Position numbers and translations under genes: made by a program
The notes under the pieces: model-generated
The model's database searches: none
Told to the model about the DNA's origin: nothing
What the model saw: the letters and a program-made list of their open reading frames with translations, nothing else
Source of the DNA: a bacterium
Lineage (GTDB): Bacteria > Patescibacteriota > Andersenbacteria > UBA10190
NCBI GenBank assembly: GCA_002686445.1
Contig: NZCO01000014.1
Span: 1-13,332 of the forward strand
DNA length: 13,332 nucleotides
Reading direction: 5' to 3'
Shown: positions 1 through 6,217 of the stretch, one piece after another
Position numbering within the stretch: position 1 is the first letter of the stretch
Layout: each line of letters opens with the position of its first letter

Positions 1-164
1 AAGGTGAGGGGCTCGCTGGCAGCTTGCTGCTTCGCGACCGTTGGGAAGTACTCCGCAAATGGCTTGCCGTTAACACTTTGCTCGCCAGGCTTGTCGGTCA
101 GTAAGACCTGCGCGACAGCAGTCTTACGACGCCCTAACCCATGCAGTTTAGTATCAGTAGCCAT
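1..164 (-). CDS. rpsI: 30S ribosomal protein S9, 5' part only (runs off left edge)
   Basis: Small-subunit ribosomal protein uS9, whose C-terminal tail reaches the P-site tRNA in the decoding region. Only the first 54 codons lie in the window, read from ATG at 164 to the left edge. The early GLGRRKTAVAQV segment is the family's N-terminal signature, followed by an NGKPFAEYFP segment typical of S9. The gene begins 2 bases after the rplM stop codon, the usual rplM-rpsI pairing, so the two are surely co-transcribed and perhaps translationally coupled. The start is fixed by the S9 signature and by the upstream stop. No Shine-Dalgarno motif is visible. The tail with the tRNA-contacting lysine/arginine end is outside the window. 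Confidence 0.95.
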   Translation of the reverse strand, partial: MATDTKLHGLGRRKTAVAQVLLTDKPGEQSVNGKPFAEYFPTVAKQQAASEPLT

Positions 165-166
165 AC

Positions 167-586
167 TTATTTCTTAGCACCACCGAGCTGCGCCAGGTGC
201 GGGTGCTCAGCGGTTGGATATAGTTTAAGATGTCGCATAACTAGTTTACGTAAATTATTTTTAGGTAACATGCCGCTCACTGCAGACTCGACGATTCGTC
301 GTGAGTCGCGACGACGCTGCGTGCGAACTGAGCGTTCTCGCAAGCCCCCCGGATACCCAGAGTAGCGACGATACATTTTTTGATCTTCCTTCTTACCGGT
401 CAGCTTCACGGTGTCAGTATTGGTAATTACGACATATACCGGCGCTACTACATTAGCCGCCCAGTCAGGTCGGTGTTTGCCGATCAGCAATGTCGCGGCC
501 TCAGTCGCCATTCGACCAAGCACGCGGTCATTGGCATCAATGTGATGCCACTCAGCGTTTGGATCAGTTGCCTCCTTGGTACTCAT
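167..586 (-). CDS. rplM: 50S ribosomal protein L13
   Basis: uL13 is an early-assembling large-subunit protein that binds 23S rRNA. From ATG at 586 the product is 139 residues, close to the usual length of about 142. Family hallmarks are the N-terminal DRVLGRMATEAATLLIGK stretch, the VVITNTDTVKLTGKK strand-turn, YRRYSGYPGG, and SGMLPKNNLRK near the C-terminus. A longer reading from TTG at 592 adds only two residues. I prefer the ATG because it leaves a 6-base gap after the rplQ stop. No Shine-Dalgarno motif precedes it. It lies between rplQ and rpsI; this order directly after the rpoA-rplQ end of the alpha operon is common. Confidence 0.95.
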   Translation of the reverse strand: MSTKEATDPNAEWHHIDANDRVLGRMATEAATLLIGKHRPDWAANVVAPVYVVITNTDTVKLTGKKEDQKMYRRYSGYPGGLRERSVRTQRRRDSRRIVESAVSGMLPKNNLRKLVMRHLKLYPTAEHPHLAQLGGAKK

Positions 587-592
587 AATCAA

Positions 593-958
593 TTACTTTG
601 CTTCTTTAGTAGCCACAAAGTCAATTCGTACCTCTCGGGCATTGTCGTGACGGGTGACTGGTAACTTAGTTAAGCGCGTATAGCCCCCTGGGCGATCTTG
701 ATTCTGCCCTGCCACTTCTACCAGCTCGGTAACATCATCGCCGGACAGGTCGCGCAGCAGGCTGCGCCGCGTAGCTAGTGTCAGTTCTCCCTTGGCCTTA
801 GTGATCAGGGGTTCGACATACCGCTGTAGCTCCTTGGCTTTCGGTAGGGTTGTTACAATCGAGCGGTGCGTGAGCAATTCGTGGGCCAAGTTACGCAAGA
901 GCGCCCGCCGATGGTTAGCGGTGCGTCCGAGCGATCGTCCTTGTACCTTGTGTTTCAT
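593..958 (-). CDS. rplQ: 50S ribosomal protein L17
   Basis: bL17 is a large-subunit protein located near the peptide tunnel exit. The product has 121 residues, the usual size. It begins with MKHKVQGRSLGRTANHRRA and continues with LLRNLAHELLTHRSIVTT, matching the conserved L17 start. The C-terminal half, with PGGYTRLTKLPVTRHDNA, matches the family's C-terminal region. It starts 25 bases after rpoA, the standard rpoA-rplQ order. No Shine-Dalgarno motif is visible before the ATG. Confidence 0.96.
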   Translation of the reverse strand: MKHKVQGRSLGRTANHRRALLRNLAHELLTHRSIVTTLPKAKELQRYVEPLITKAKGELTLATRRSLLRDLSGDDVTELVEVAGQNQDRPGGYTRLTKLPVTRHDNAREVRIDFVATKEAK

Positions 959-983
959 ACGCGTGTAACAAACGAGTCAGTCG

Positions 984-1961
984 TTAGGCGGACTCTACGG
1001 TCTCAGTGGTAGCTTCGCCGGGGTTAGCAGCGATGTATGCATCACGAGCCTTCATGATATCCTCAACTGCTTTTTGTCCTAGGCCAGGAATATCTTGGAT
1101 TTGTTCCTCTGATAGTTCAACAACTTGCTCAACGGTAGTGATACCCATGCGTTCGAGCGCGTTGTGTACGCGTGAAGGCAACTGCAGCAAGCTCAACGTG
1201 TTCTCTGGCTCTGCTGGCTCAGGCTCTATCTCAATTTCTGGCTCCTCTTCAGGACGGTCAGCGGTCAGCTTCTCTTCAAAGTCACCGGATAGTTCAGCAA
1301 AGTGGTCAGCCAAAACGGATGCTGCTTCTTTGAGGACAGCGATTGGCTCCTTCGTGCCGTCGGTAGCGATAGTCAAGAGCAGCTTGTGGTGGTCAGTTTC
1401 CTTACCCACACGAACGTTTTCTATCTTAAAGCTCACGCGCTCCACGGGTGTGAAGATCGCGTCGAGCGCCACGGTACCAATATCCCGCTGTTCCTTGTCT
1501 CGTGTTTCGGCTGGGATGTACCCACGGCCTTGTTCTACAGTGCAACGCAGCGTGATTTTAGCTTTGCTGTCTGTCAGCATCGCAATTGGTAGGTCGGGGT
1601 TAGCGATAGTAACCTCTGGCGGTGTTTTGAAGTCACCAGCCGTTAGTTGCCCTTCACCAGAACCTTCCAACACGATCTCGATTGGTTCCTCACTCGTTGA
1701 AGACAGCCGAACCTTTTTGAGTTGCAGCATCAGAGAGATCAGGTCTTCCTTAACTCCGTCCATAGACGAATACTCGTGGTCTACACCATCAATTTTCATG
1801 TGTGTGATGGCACAGCCAGGCAGGGACGACAGCAATACGCGACGTAGCGCGTTGCCAACGGTTGGTCCGTAGCCTGGGTGGTACGGATGAATTGCGAAGG
1901 TAGCGACATTGGTTGCTTCCTCTTCGATATCGACGTGTTCGGGTAGGTAAATTGGTTCCAT
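984..1961 (-). CDS. rpoA: DNA-directed RNA polymerase subunit alpha
   Basis: Alpha subunit of RNA polymerase: it dimerises to nucleate assembly of beta and beta', and its C-terminal domain contacts promoter UP elements and activators. At 325 residues it is full length (E. coli 329). The N-terminal domain (about 1-230) contains GNALRRVLLSSLPGCAIT, DGVKEDLISLMLQLK and EQGRGYIPA, all family hallmarks of the dimer and beta-contacting surfaces. A glutamate/proline-rich acidic linker (about 231-256) leads to a C-terminal domain (about 258-310) with the helix-hairpin-helix features ALERMGITTVEQVVELSEEQ and DIPGLGQKAVEDI. ATG at 1961 is the natural start. A 51-base gap separates it from rpsD, wider than most gaps in this operon, and may hold an extra weak promoter. 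Confidence 0.98.
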   Translation of the reverse strand: MEPIYLPEHVDIEEEATNVATFAIHPYHPGYGPTVGNALRRVLLSSLPGCAITHMKIDGVDHEYSSMDGVKEDLISLMLQLKKVRLSSTSEEPIEIVLEGSGEGQLTAGDFKTPPEVTIANPDLPIAMLTDSKAKITLRCTVEQGRGYIPAETRDKEQRDIGTVALDAIFTPVERVSFKIENVRVGKETDHHKLLLTIATDGTKEPIAVLKEAASVLADHFAELSGDFEEKLTADRPEEEPEIEIEPEPAEPENTLSLLQLPSRVHNALERMGITTVEQVVELSEEQIQDIPGLGQKAVEDIMKARDAYIAANPGEATTETVESA

Positions 1962-1986
1962 AGGGCTTGTGTGGGTTAGTGACTTA

Positions 1987-2016
1987 ATTATGGTTTAAAG
2001 ATTTGTAATATGTTAG
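1987..2016 (-). promoter_or_regulatory. possible weak internal promoter before rpoA
   Basis: On the minus strand CTAACA (4 of 6 matches to TTGACA, 2011-2016) lies 18 bases before CATAAT (5 of 6 matches to TATAAT, 1987-1992), overlapping the end of rpsD and the rpsD-rpoA gap. It would start RNA about 20 bases before the rpoA ATG. The region is AT-rich, so chance matches are likely. Low confidence. Confidence 0.22.
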
Positions 2017-2702
2017 CGAGCGAAGTACTCGACGATGGCTCGCACATCAATACCGGCGCCAGCTTCCTCCGGATCAGGTAAACCCGTCACCTTAAAGGAA
2101 AACGCACCAGGTTCGAGTACTAGCCAGGTCGGTGGCGTTACGTTTTGCATCCGCTTTTCGAAATTATTGAAGAGTGCCTTGCCTCGCTTGTTCTCGCGGA
2201 TAGTAACGGTGTCGCCATTACGGAGTCGAATTGATGGAATGGTTACGGGCTTACCATTAACTTCTACGAGGCGGTGACTGGCGAGCTGACGCGCGGCGCG
2301 GCGCGTTTCACTAAAACCTGATCGAAACAGAGCATTATCGAGTCGTCGCTCCAGCAATGTGATCAGCTCTGGACCGGTTTCGGTTTTCGATCGCTGTGCC
2401 TCTGCGTAATAGTTACGCAATTGTCGCTCGCGGACGTTGTAAATCCCCTTCAGGTTTTGTTTTTCCTCCATTTGCGTACCGTAACGACTCTTCTGTCGAC
2501 GTCGCCGTCCACCATGCTGTTGCTGACCACCACGACCTGGTCGCTTATCTTTATCCTCTGGTCGCGCATTGGGATCAGCTGGCTTGGCTGCAGCGGCCGC
2601 CGCTGGCGCACTAGCCGTCTCTGGCTTAGTTGCATCCGGTTTGGCTGCATCTGGCGTTGCGTCTTTGGCTGCTTCAGGCTTTTTTGCAGTTTCTTCAGTC
2701 AT
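2013..2702 (-). CDS. rpsD: 30S ribosomal protein S4 with atypical low-complexity N-terminus
   Basis: uS4 nucleates 30S assembly by binding the five-way junction of 16S rRNA, and in some bacteria also represses its own operon. The 229-residue product contains the conserved block from SRYGTQMEEKQNLKGIYNVR to RQLRNYYAEA (about residues 72-101) and an S4 RNA-binding domain (about 118-180) with ERRLDNALFRSGFSETRRAA and RLVEVNGKPV. The first 50 or so residues are odd. The usual start, of the MARYTGP...R.G type, is missing and replaced by an Ala/Pro/Lys/Asp-rich, probably disordered tail including a run of six alanines. A short PGRGGQQQHGG segment then aligns with the PGQHG loop of normal S4. The ATG at 2702 is 5 bases after the rpsK stop. 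No Shine-Dalgarno motif is visible. Identity is certain; the tail is the unusual part. Confidence 0.95.
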   Translation of the reverse strand: MTEETAKKPEAAKDATPDAAKPDATKPETASAPAAAAAAKPADPNARPEDKDKRPGRGGQQQHGGRRRRQKSRYGTQMEEKQNLKGIYNVRERQLRNYYAEAQRSKTETGPELITLLERRLDNALFRSGFSETRRAARQLASHRLVEVNGKPVTIPSIRLRNGDTVTIRENKRGKALFNNFEKRMQNVTPPTWLVLEPGAFSFKVTGLPDPEEAGAGIDVRAIVEYFAR

Positions 2703-2707
2703 AGTTT

Positions 2708-3100
2708 TTATACGCGTCGGCGCTTACGAGGTCGAACTCCGTTATGTGGGATCGGCGTCACGTCACGAATGGTGGTGATGTTTAGTCCCGCGGCAGCTAG
2801 TGAACGTACTGCTGACTCGCGAGCACTACCGATACCTTTAACGAATACTTTTACTTCTTCCATCGCGAATGGCTTCAATCGCTCGATGACGTCAGCCATA
2901 ATTTGCTGCGCGGCATAGGGAGTAGACTTACGAGCTCCAGCAAAACCAACGCGTCCAGCGCTGCTCCAAACGATCGTGCCGCCAGATTCATCAGTCACAT
3001 TTACCACCGTGTTGTTGTACGTGGATTGAATATACACACGGCCAGCCTTAACCTTGCGGGCTTTTGATTTCTTTGGTTTAGCTTTAGCAGTAGTTACCAT
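2708..3100 (-). CDS. rpsK: 30S ribosomal protein S11
   Basis: uS11 forms part of the 30S platform and contacts the mRNA exit region together with bS6 and bS18. From ATG at 3100 the product is 130 residues, the usual length. A lysine-rich N-terminus is followed by AGRVYIQSTYNNTVVNVTD, GTIVWSSAGRVGFAGARKST and PYAAQQ, and it ends in the classic PIPHNGVRPRKRRRV tail. A longer reading from TTG at 3109 adds three residues and is not needed. It sits between rpsM (18-base gap) and rpsD (5-base gap), the canonical alpha-operon order. No Shine-Dalgarno motif is visible. Confidence 0.97.
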   Translation of the reverse strand: MVTTAKAKPKKSKARKVKAGRVYIQSTYNNTVVNVTDESGGTIVWSSAGRVGFAGARKSTPYAAQQIMADVIERLKPFAMEEVKVFVKGIGSARESAVRSLAAAGLNITTIRDVTPIPHNGVRPRKRRRV

Positions 3101-3118
3101 AGGATTCAATAAAGTGAC

Positions 3119-3511
3119 TTAGGTCTTTTCGCTAGCTGACTTACGTCCGCTGCCAGCAGTTTTACGGATATTACCGCGCACAGTGCGGGAATTTGTCTTA
3201 GTGCGCTGACCATGTACCGGCAGTCGTTTGCTGTGACGAGTACCGCGGTAGGTGCCCACGTCTTGGTGGTGCTTGATATTAAATGAAACTTCTCGCTTCA
3301 GCTCACCTTCAACGGTCAGCTTGTCCTCGATATATCCGCGTAAGTTATTTTCCTCAGTGCTGGTTAGCTCATTAGCTTTGGTATTCTCATCAATTTTGAG
3401 CTCTCCTAATATCTTGGCGCTTAGGGACTGGCCAATGCCGTAAATCTCCGTGAGAGCGATCACAATGCGTTTCTTGTCGGGCAAGTTTATGCCGCTAATA
3501 CGAATAGCCAT
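3119..3511 (-). CDS. rpsM: 30S ribosomal protein S13
   Basis: uS13 sits in the 30S head and bridges to the large subunit (bridge B1), contacting P-site tRNA through its C-terminal tail. The 130-residue product starts MAIRISGINLPDKKRIVIAL, has the helix-two-turn-helix ALTEIYGIGQSLSAKIL, and near the C-terminus carries YRGTRHSKRLPVHGQRTKTN, a diagnostic S13 motif. A basic tail follows. The ATG at 3511 is 2 bases after the rpmJ stop codon, so translational coupling is plausible. Confidence 0.97.
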   Translation of the reverse strand: MAIRISGINLPDKKRIVIALTEIYGIGQSLSAKILGELKIDENTKANELTSTEENNLRGYIEDKLTVEGELKREVSFNIKHHQDVGTYRGTRHSKRLPVHGQRTKTNSRTVRGNIRKTAGSGRKSASEKT

Positions 3512-3513
3512 AG

Positions 3514-3627
3514 CTAGCCCTGCCGTTGGCGGTGCTTAGGATTCTCACATACCACATGCACCCGTCCTTTGCGGCGGACGGTCTTACACTTGGTACACAT
3601 TTTTTTAGCTGAGGCTCTAACTTTCAT
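3514..3627 (-). CDS. rpmJ: 50S ribosomal protein L36
   Basis: bL36, the smallest large-subunit protein, is a zinc-ribbon protein binding 23S rRNA near the L7/L12 stalk base. The 37-residue product was read directly from the sequence. It starts MKVRASAKKMCTKCKTVRRK and has the zinc ligands C11, C14, C27 and H32 in the C-x2-C-x12-C-x4-H pattern of the zinc-binding (C+) form. Length is normal. ATG at 3627 lies 84 bases after the infA stop, and its TAG (3514-3516) is 2 bases before the rpsM ATG. No Shine-Dalgarno motif is visible. Confidence 0.96.
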   Translation of the reverse strand: MKVRASAKKMCTKCKTVRRKGRVHVVCENPKHRQRQG

Positions 3628-3682
3628 AAGTAATTCAACACGTTGTTTTTAGTGTTAACAAAGGATTTTTAAATCTGGTGTG

Positions 3683-3700
3683 ACCGGCGCTTGCGCCAGT
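3683..3700 (-). other. stem-loop in the infA-rpmJ gap
   Basis: The minus-strand RNA can fold ACTGGCG, loop CAAG, CGCCGGT (7 pairs, one G-U) 11 bases after the infA stop. The wobble pair is possible only in minus-strand RNA, which supports a transcript role. No run of U follows, so it is not a standard terminator. It may stabilise a processed end or tune rpmJ translation; this is inference. Confidence 0.45.
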
Positions 3701-3711
3701 TTCGGCGCGCA

Positions 3712-3930
3712 TTACTCCATTCGCAGCACGATCCGACCTTTCGTTAGATCGTAGGGTGACATGGCAACCTTTACGCGGTCACCGGGCAGCACCCTGATGC
3801 GATGTACTCGCATCTTGCCGCTCAAATGAGCAATGATTTCCTGTCCCGCATCCAGTTTCACGCGAAATTGCGTGTTTGGAAGCGTTTCAGTAATTTCACC
3901 TTCCACCTCGACAGTGTCTTGCTTTGACAG
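3712..3930 (-). CDS. infA: translation initiation factor IF-1 (start uncertain, non-ATG)
   Basis: IF-1 is a one-domain OB-fold protein that binds the 30S A site during initiation. The core (EVEGEITETLPNTQFRVKL, IAHLSGKMRVHRIRVLPGD, SPYDLTKGRIVLR) is a full-length match. Aligned to ordinary IF-1, the start would fall on CTG at 3928-3930, followed by SKQDTVEVEGE, giving 72 residues, exactly the usual length. No ATG or GTG is in frame upstream. Other candidates are ATT at 3946-3948, which has GAGG 7 bases before it (78 residues), and TTG at 3976-3978 or 3985-3987 (88 or 91 residues); the last lies inside a predicted leader hairpin. I chose CTG on homology, but the start is open. It is first in the ribosomal operon, with its own promoter about 135 bases upstream. 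Confidence 0.9.
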   Translation of the reverse strand: MSKQDTVEVEGEITETLPNTQFRVKLDAGQEIIAHLSGKMRVHRIRVLPGDRVKVAMSPYDLTKGRIVLRME

Positions 3931-3978
3931 ACCAGTTAAGTGGTTAATAATAAACCCTCGCGCGAACGAAACACACAA

Positions 3979-4038
3979 GGGATGCAAGAATAGTGCCCGG
4001 AAGTAAGCCGGACCCTCATTTAAAGCACTTGCATTCCC
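3979..4038 (-). promoter_or_regulatory. structured 5' leader of the infA-ribosomal protein operon
   Basis: In minus-strand RNA the arm at 4038-4028 (GGGAATGCAAG) pairs with the arm at 3988-3979 (CTTGCATCCC): 10 pairs with one bulged A. Inside it TGC (4027-4025) pairs with GCA (3996-3994), and CCGG at 4011-4008 pairs with CCGG at 4000-3997 around a 7-base loop. Together this is a long imperfect hairpin between the promoter and the coding start. Ribosomal-protein operons are often controlled by a product that binds a leader structure; here S4 or S13 would be natural but unproven candidates. The folding is seen in the sequence; regulation is inferred. Confidence 0.55.
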
Positions 4039-4064
4039 AAAGTCTTGACGTGCGATTAGTCAGA

Positions 4065-4093
4065 ATACTAGCCCGCGAGGCATTTCCTGTCAA
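4065..4093 (-). promoter_or_regulatory. sigma-70-type promoter of the infA operon
   Basis: On the minus strand a perfect TTGACA (4088-4093) is separated by exactly 17 bases from TAGTAT (4065-4070, 4 of 6 matches). Transcription would begin near 4058, giving a leader of about 130 bases before infA. This is the best promoter match in the window and drives the longest operon. Confidence 0.75.
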
Positions 4094-4184
4094 ATATACG
4101 AATATATAGGCTTTATGTACCCAATACTGTGCTGGGGAAAGAATTATTGCTATTAGGCCGCATAGGGGTACAGTTAATCGTCTA

Positions 4185-4223
4185 GAGGGTAGCATCATAC
4201 ACCCTCATATATAGTAATATAGT
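4185..4223 (+). promoter_or_regulatory. candidate promoter region of the plus-strand gene, with an inverted repeat
   Basis: Two TATAGT hexamers (4210-4215 and 4218-4223) resemble -10 elements, but neither has a convincing -35 at 16-18 bases. Just upstream GAGGGT (4185-4190) and ACCCTC (4201-4206) form a 6-base inverted repeat with a 10-base spacer, a possible operator. It lies between the divergent infA promoter and the plus-strand gene. Both assignments are tentative. Confidence 0.3.
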
Positions 4224-4250
4224 TCCCTTTTGCGTACGGAGTAGAAACAA

Positions 4251-4619
4251 ATGGAAGGTACGGTGTGGAGACCATATGAACGGGGTCTGGGTCAGGCGTT
4301 GGCGCTACAACCGAGCGTCCTGGACCTCTCAGTACAGGATGGCGTCACAATATCGACTGGCGGCGCGAGATTGCGGTTTGTACTGCCAAGTACTATATCA
4401 GCCCAGGTTATACCCGGTGGCACTGCTGTAGTGTTGACCCGGGGCGACGAAGAGGCGGATTTGTTCATTGCGCGCGTTAGTTTTGCTGGCGGAGCTCAAT
4501 TATTCTGGAAAGTAGACCTTATTACCTTGGCGGAGGACGATGAAAAACCTCAAGTTGCCAACGTATGTATGATCGAATCAGATCGCGAAGCTGGGCTGCG
4601 TATTGCAGCTGTTCTCTAA
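4251..4619 (+). CDS. small protein of unknown function
   Basis: I do not recognise this 122-residue protein. It is the only supported gene on the plus strand. Evidence that it is real: a GGAG Shine-Dalgarno motif at 4238-4241, 9 bases before ATG, one of very few in the window; an ordinary amino-acid mix; and a strong intrinsic terminator 11 bases after the stop. It appears acidic and strand-rich, with alternating hydrophobic stretches such as RLRFVLPSTISAQVIPGGTA and VVLTRGDEEADLFIARVSFA. There is no signal peptide, membrane segment, cysteine motif or nucleotide-binding motif; the one cysteine is near the C-terminus. It looks like a cytosolic beta-rich protein. It diverges from the infA operon and converges on the baseplate-J-like gene, so neither neighbour suggests a function. 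Confidence 0.7.
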   Translation: MEGTVWRPYERGLGQALALQPSVLDLSVQDGVTISTGGARLRFVLPSTISAQVIPGGTAVVLTRGDEEADLFIARVSFAGGAQLFWKVDLITLAEDDEKPQVANVCMIESDREAGLRIAAVL

Positions 4620-4630
4620 CGACTCCAACC

Positions 4631-4655
4631 ACCTCGCTTACGCGGGGTCTTTTTT
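4631..4655 (+). terminator. intrinsic terminator of the plus-strand gene
   Basis: ACCTCGC (4631-4637), loop TTAC, GCGGGGT (4642-4648) form a 7-pair stem with one G-U, followed by C and six T (4650-4655). The T run overlaps the stop codon of the convergent minus-strand gene. An outer CCAACC (4625-4630)/GGTTGG (4658-4663) pair encloses it. There is no T run on the minus-strand side, so it works for the plus strand only. Confidence 0.85.
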
Positions 4656-6114
4656 ACGGTTGGCGTTCCGGAACCAGCTCAATATCAACGCGGCTGGGGA
4701 TGCGCGGTACGGCGCTGACCCAAAATGGACTTAAGCTAAGGTCAGCCGACCGTACTCCGGGAAGTCCTTCTAAGTATTCACGAGCTGAACCAGCTGATTG
4801 ACCTACCAGCTTGTCGCGCAAGGTGGCTAGTTGGAACCGTGGAATAGTTGTGTGCGTCACCCGTGCTGATATGTCAGCGGTTTGTGCATCCCAGTCAATA
4901 TTTTGGACAGTCTTGGTGTAAGAGATGTCACCAGGGAACAACATGTACTCTGCCTGCATCCGATCTTCCAGTGCGGTACGCAGACGTTGTTCGAGCGCCG
5001 CTTCTTCGTAACCCATAACGCGGACCACGACGCGAGCGCGGTAGGGAATGCTAGACTCCTCGCTCTCTAGTCCGACCGGCGTATCAAAGTCAGCGATTTC
5101 TCCAGTCCAGCTTTCCTCCAGCACAGCCCAGCCGTTCGGTAACTCGTTGCGAATATCGCTTTCTACCATTCCGCGAGCGTTGGTACCGGCGTGCTGCTGG
5201 GCAGCTAGTAGATCACTCTCGGTCACAAACGGTACGGTATCGCCCGACCCGCCAGTCAGCGGCGTCTCGACTTCGGCGTACAGCAGTGTCTGCGAGCTAG
5301 TGTCTAAGCCAGGAAAGTTGAGACGTTGGGCCTCGATGTTGCCCTGCTCCCCTGCTTCGGCTGCCACGACTTCAACAGTCACGCTACTTACGCCACCGTT
5401 AGCGGCGGGGACAGTAACGCCCTTTTGCATGTAAAACAGCACCCCATCTTCAGTTTCCAGGCGGCTTTGTTCCTTGAGTGACTGTGGTTCAATCGAGCGA
5501 TTGACGATAAAGACTGTGCCAGAAGCCGGTTCGCCGACCACGCGGGTGCTGGCGACAGGCGATGTGCTTTCAACTAATACCTCACGGAAGAACGCGGTGC
5601 CTGGGATAATGTCACCGGCCTCTCGTTCACCGGCCTGTAGGGTGAGGGATTCATCCACTAGTAGGGGCGCGGTACGTAAGACCAGGCGAATATCTGCCTT
5701 TGGCAGGAAGAGCAGTGCGCCCAAGGCACCGATGACTACTACCAAGCCCAGCAGGATGAAGATGATCATCCGTTCCCGCTGTCCCACACGAGGAGCACGG
5801 AACTTTGGCATCCGTGGCTTCGGCAGGCTAGCAAACTTTGGTTTAGTGACAGCCGACAGTGTTTTTTTAGTCACCACTGGTTTTGGCGCAGGAGCCGGAG
5901 CATCGGGCGCATCGGGTACGTCAATGTTACTGACGCCAACCTTAGAGCCCACTAACTTAACAGGCTTGGCGGGTTGCGGCGCTGTCTGCTCAATCGGCCG
6001 GCCTACCGGTTGGGCAGGCCCGCCTGCCGGCGAGGTAGGTCTACGAGGCAGCGTCCCACTCGGCCGGCGAGACGGCTTCTTCTTTGATTTGGGTGCTGGT
6101 CGAATATCTCGCAT
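4654..6114 (-). CDS. single-pass membrane protein with baseplate-J-like domain
   Basis: This 486-residue protein has three parts. Residues 1-115 are basic and proline-rich, rich in PAP and KP motifs, and probably disordered in the cytoplasm. Residues 116-138 form one hydrophobic membrane segment (IIFILLGLVVVIGALGALLF). The rest, with no second membrane segment, should lie outside. Residues 194-270 resemble the barrel domain of phage-baseplate-J/gp47-like proteins, including PASGTVFIVNRS, a hydrophobic turn and AAEAGEQGNI. Such membrane-anchored homologues are common in Patescibacteria and have no proven function; an envelope or surface-structure role is a fair guess, and phage origin is not implied. 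It lies 103 bases after alaS on the same strand. No Shine-Dalgarno precedes the ATG. The stop codon overlaps the terminator of the convergent gene. Confidence 0.85.
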   Translation of the reverse strand: MRDIRPAPKSKKKPSRRPSGTLPRRPTSPAGGPAQPVGRPIEQTAPQPAKPVKLVGSKVGVSNIDVPDAPDAPAPAPKPVVTKKTLSAVTKPKFASLPKPRMPKFRAPRVGQRERMIIFILLGLVVVIGALGALLFLPKADIRLVLRTAPLLVDESLTLQAGEREAGDIIPGTAFFREVLVESTSPVASTRVVGEPASGTVFIVNRSIEPQSLKEQSRLETEDGVLFYMQKGVTVPAANGGVSSVTVEVVAAEAGEQGNIEAQRLNFPGLDTSSQTLLYAEVETPLTGGSGDTVPFVTESDLLAAQQHAGTNARGMVESDIRNELPNGWAVLEESWTGEIADFDTPVGLESEESSIPYRARVVVRVMGYEEAALEQRLRTALEDRMQAEYMLFPGDISYTKTVQNIDWDAQTADISARVTHTTIPRFQLATLRDKLVGQSAGSAREYLEGLPGVRSADLSLSPFWVSAVPRIPSRVDIELVPERQP

Positions 6115-6217
6115 GGGTAACGTATAACAATTAATGAGTGTGACGCTTTACGTCAAGAACCCTTTAGTTGGTTTAGTATATGCTTTTTGACAAAAAAGGC
6201 AGATAAGGAGCAGTACG
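6115..6217 (-). other. alaS to membrane-protein gap: weak terminator- and promoter-like elements
   Basis: A 6-pair stem (GAGTAG, loop CGTA, CTGCTC; 6208-6223) spans the alaS stop, and a run of six T lies 10 bases further on, then an AT-only hairpin (6183-6198); together a poor terminator at best. TATACT at 6175-6180 and TGTTATACG with TATACG at 6121-6126, 6 bases before the next ATG, are possible -10 elements. A TTGACG further upstream is badly spaced (23 bases). Whether the two genes are co-transcribed cannot be settled. Confidence 0.3.

Noticed and set aside
1006..1872. Long plus-strand ORF of 288 codons
   Set aside because: Fully antisense to rpoA, whose motifs are unambiguous. The product is Ser-rich, as expected of a shadow frame.
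4016..4198. Minus-strand ORF of 60 codons upstream of infA
   Set aside because: It overlaps the best promoter in the window and the structured leader. Its hydrophobic look follows from AT-rich sequence; no ribosome site.
5474..6127. Plus-strand ORF of 217 codons
   Set aside because: Antisense to the membrane segment and Pro-rich part of the baseplate-J-like gene; low-complexity Gly/Thr/Arg product.
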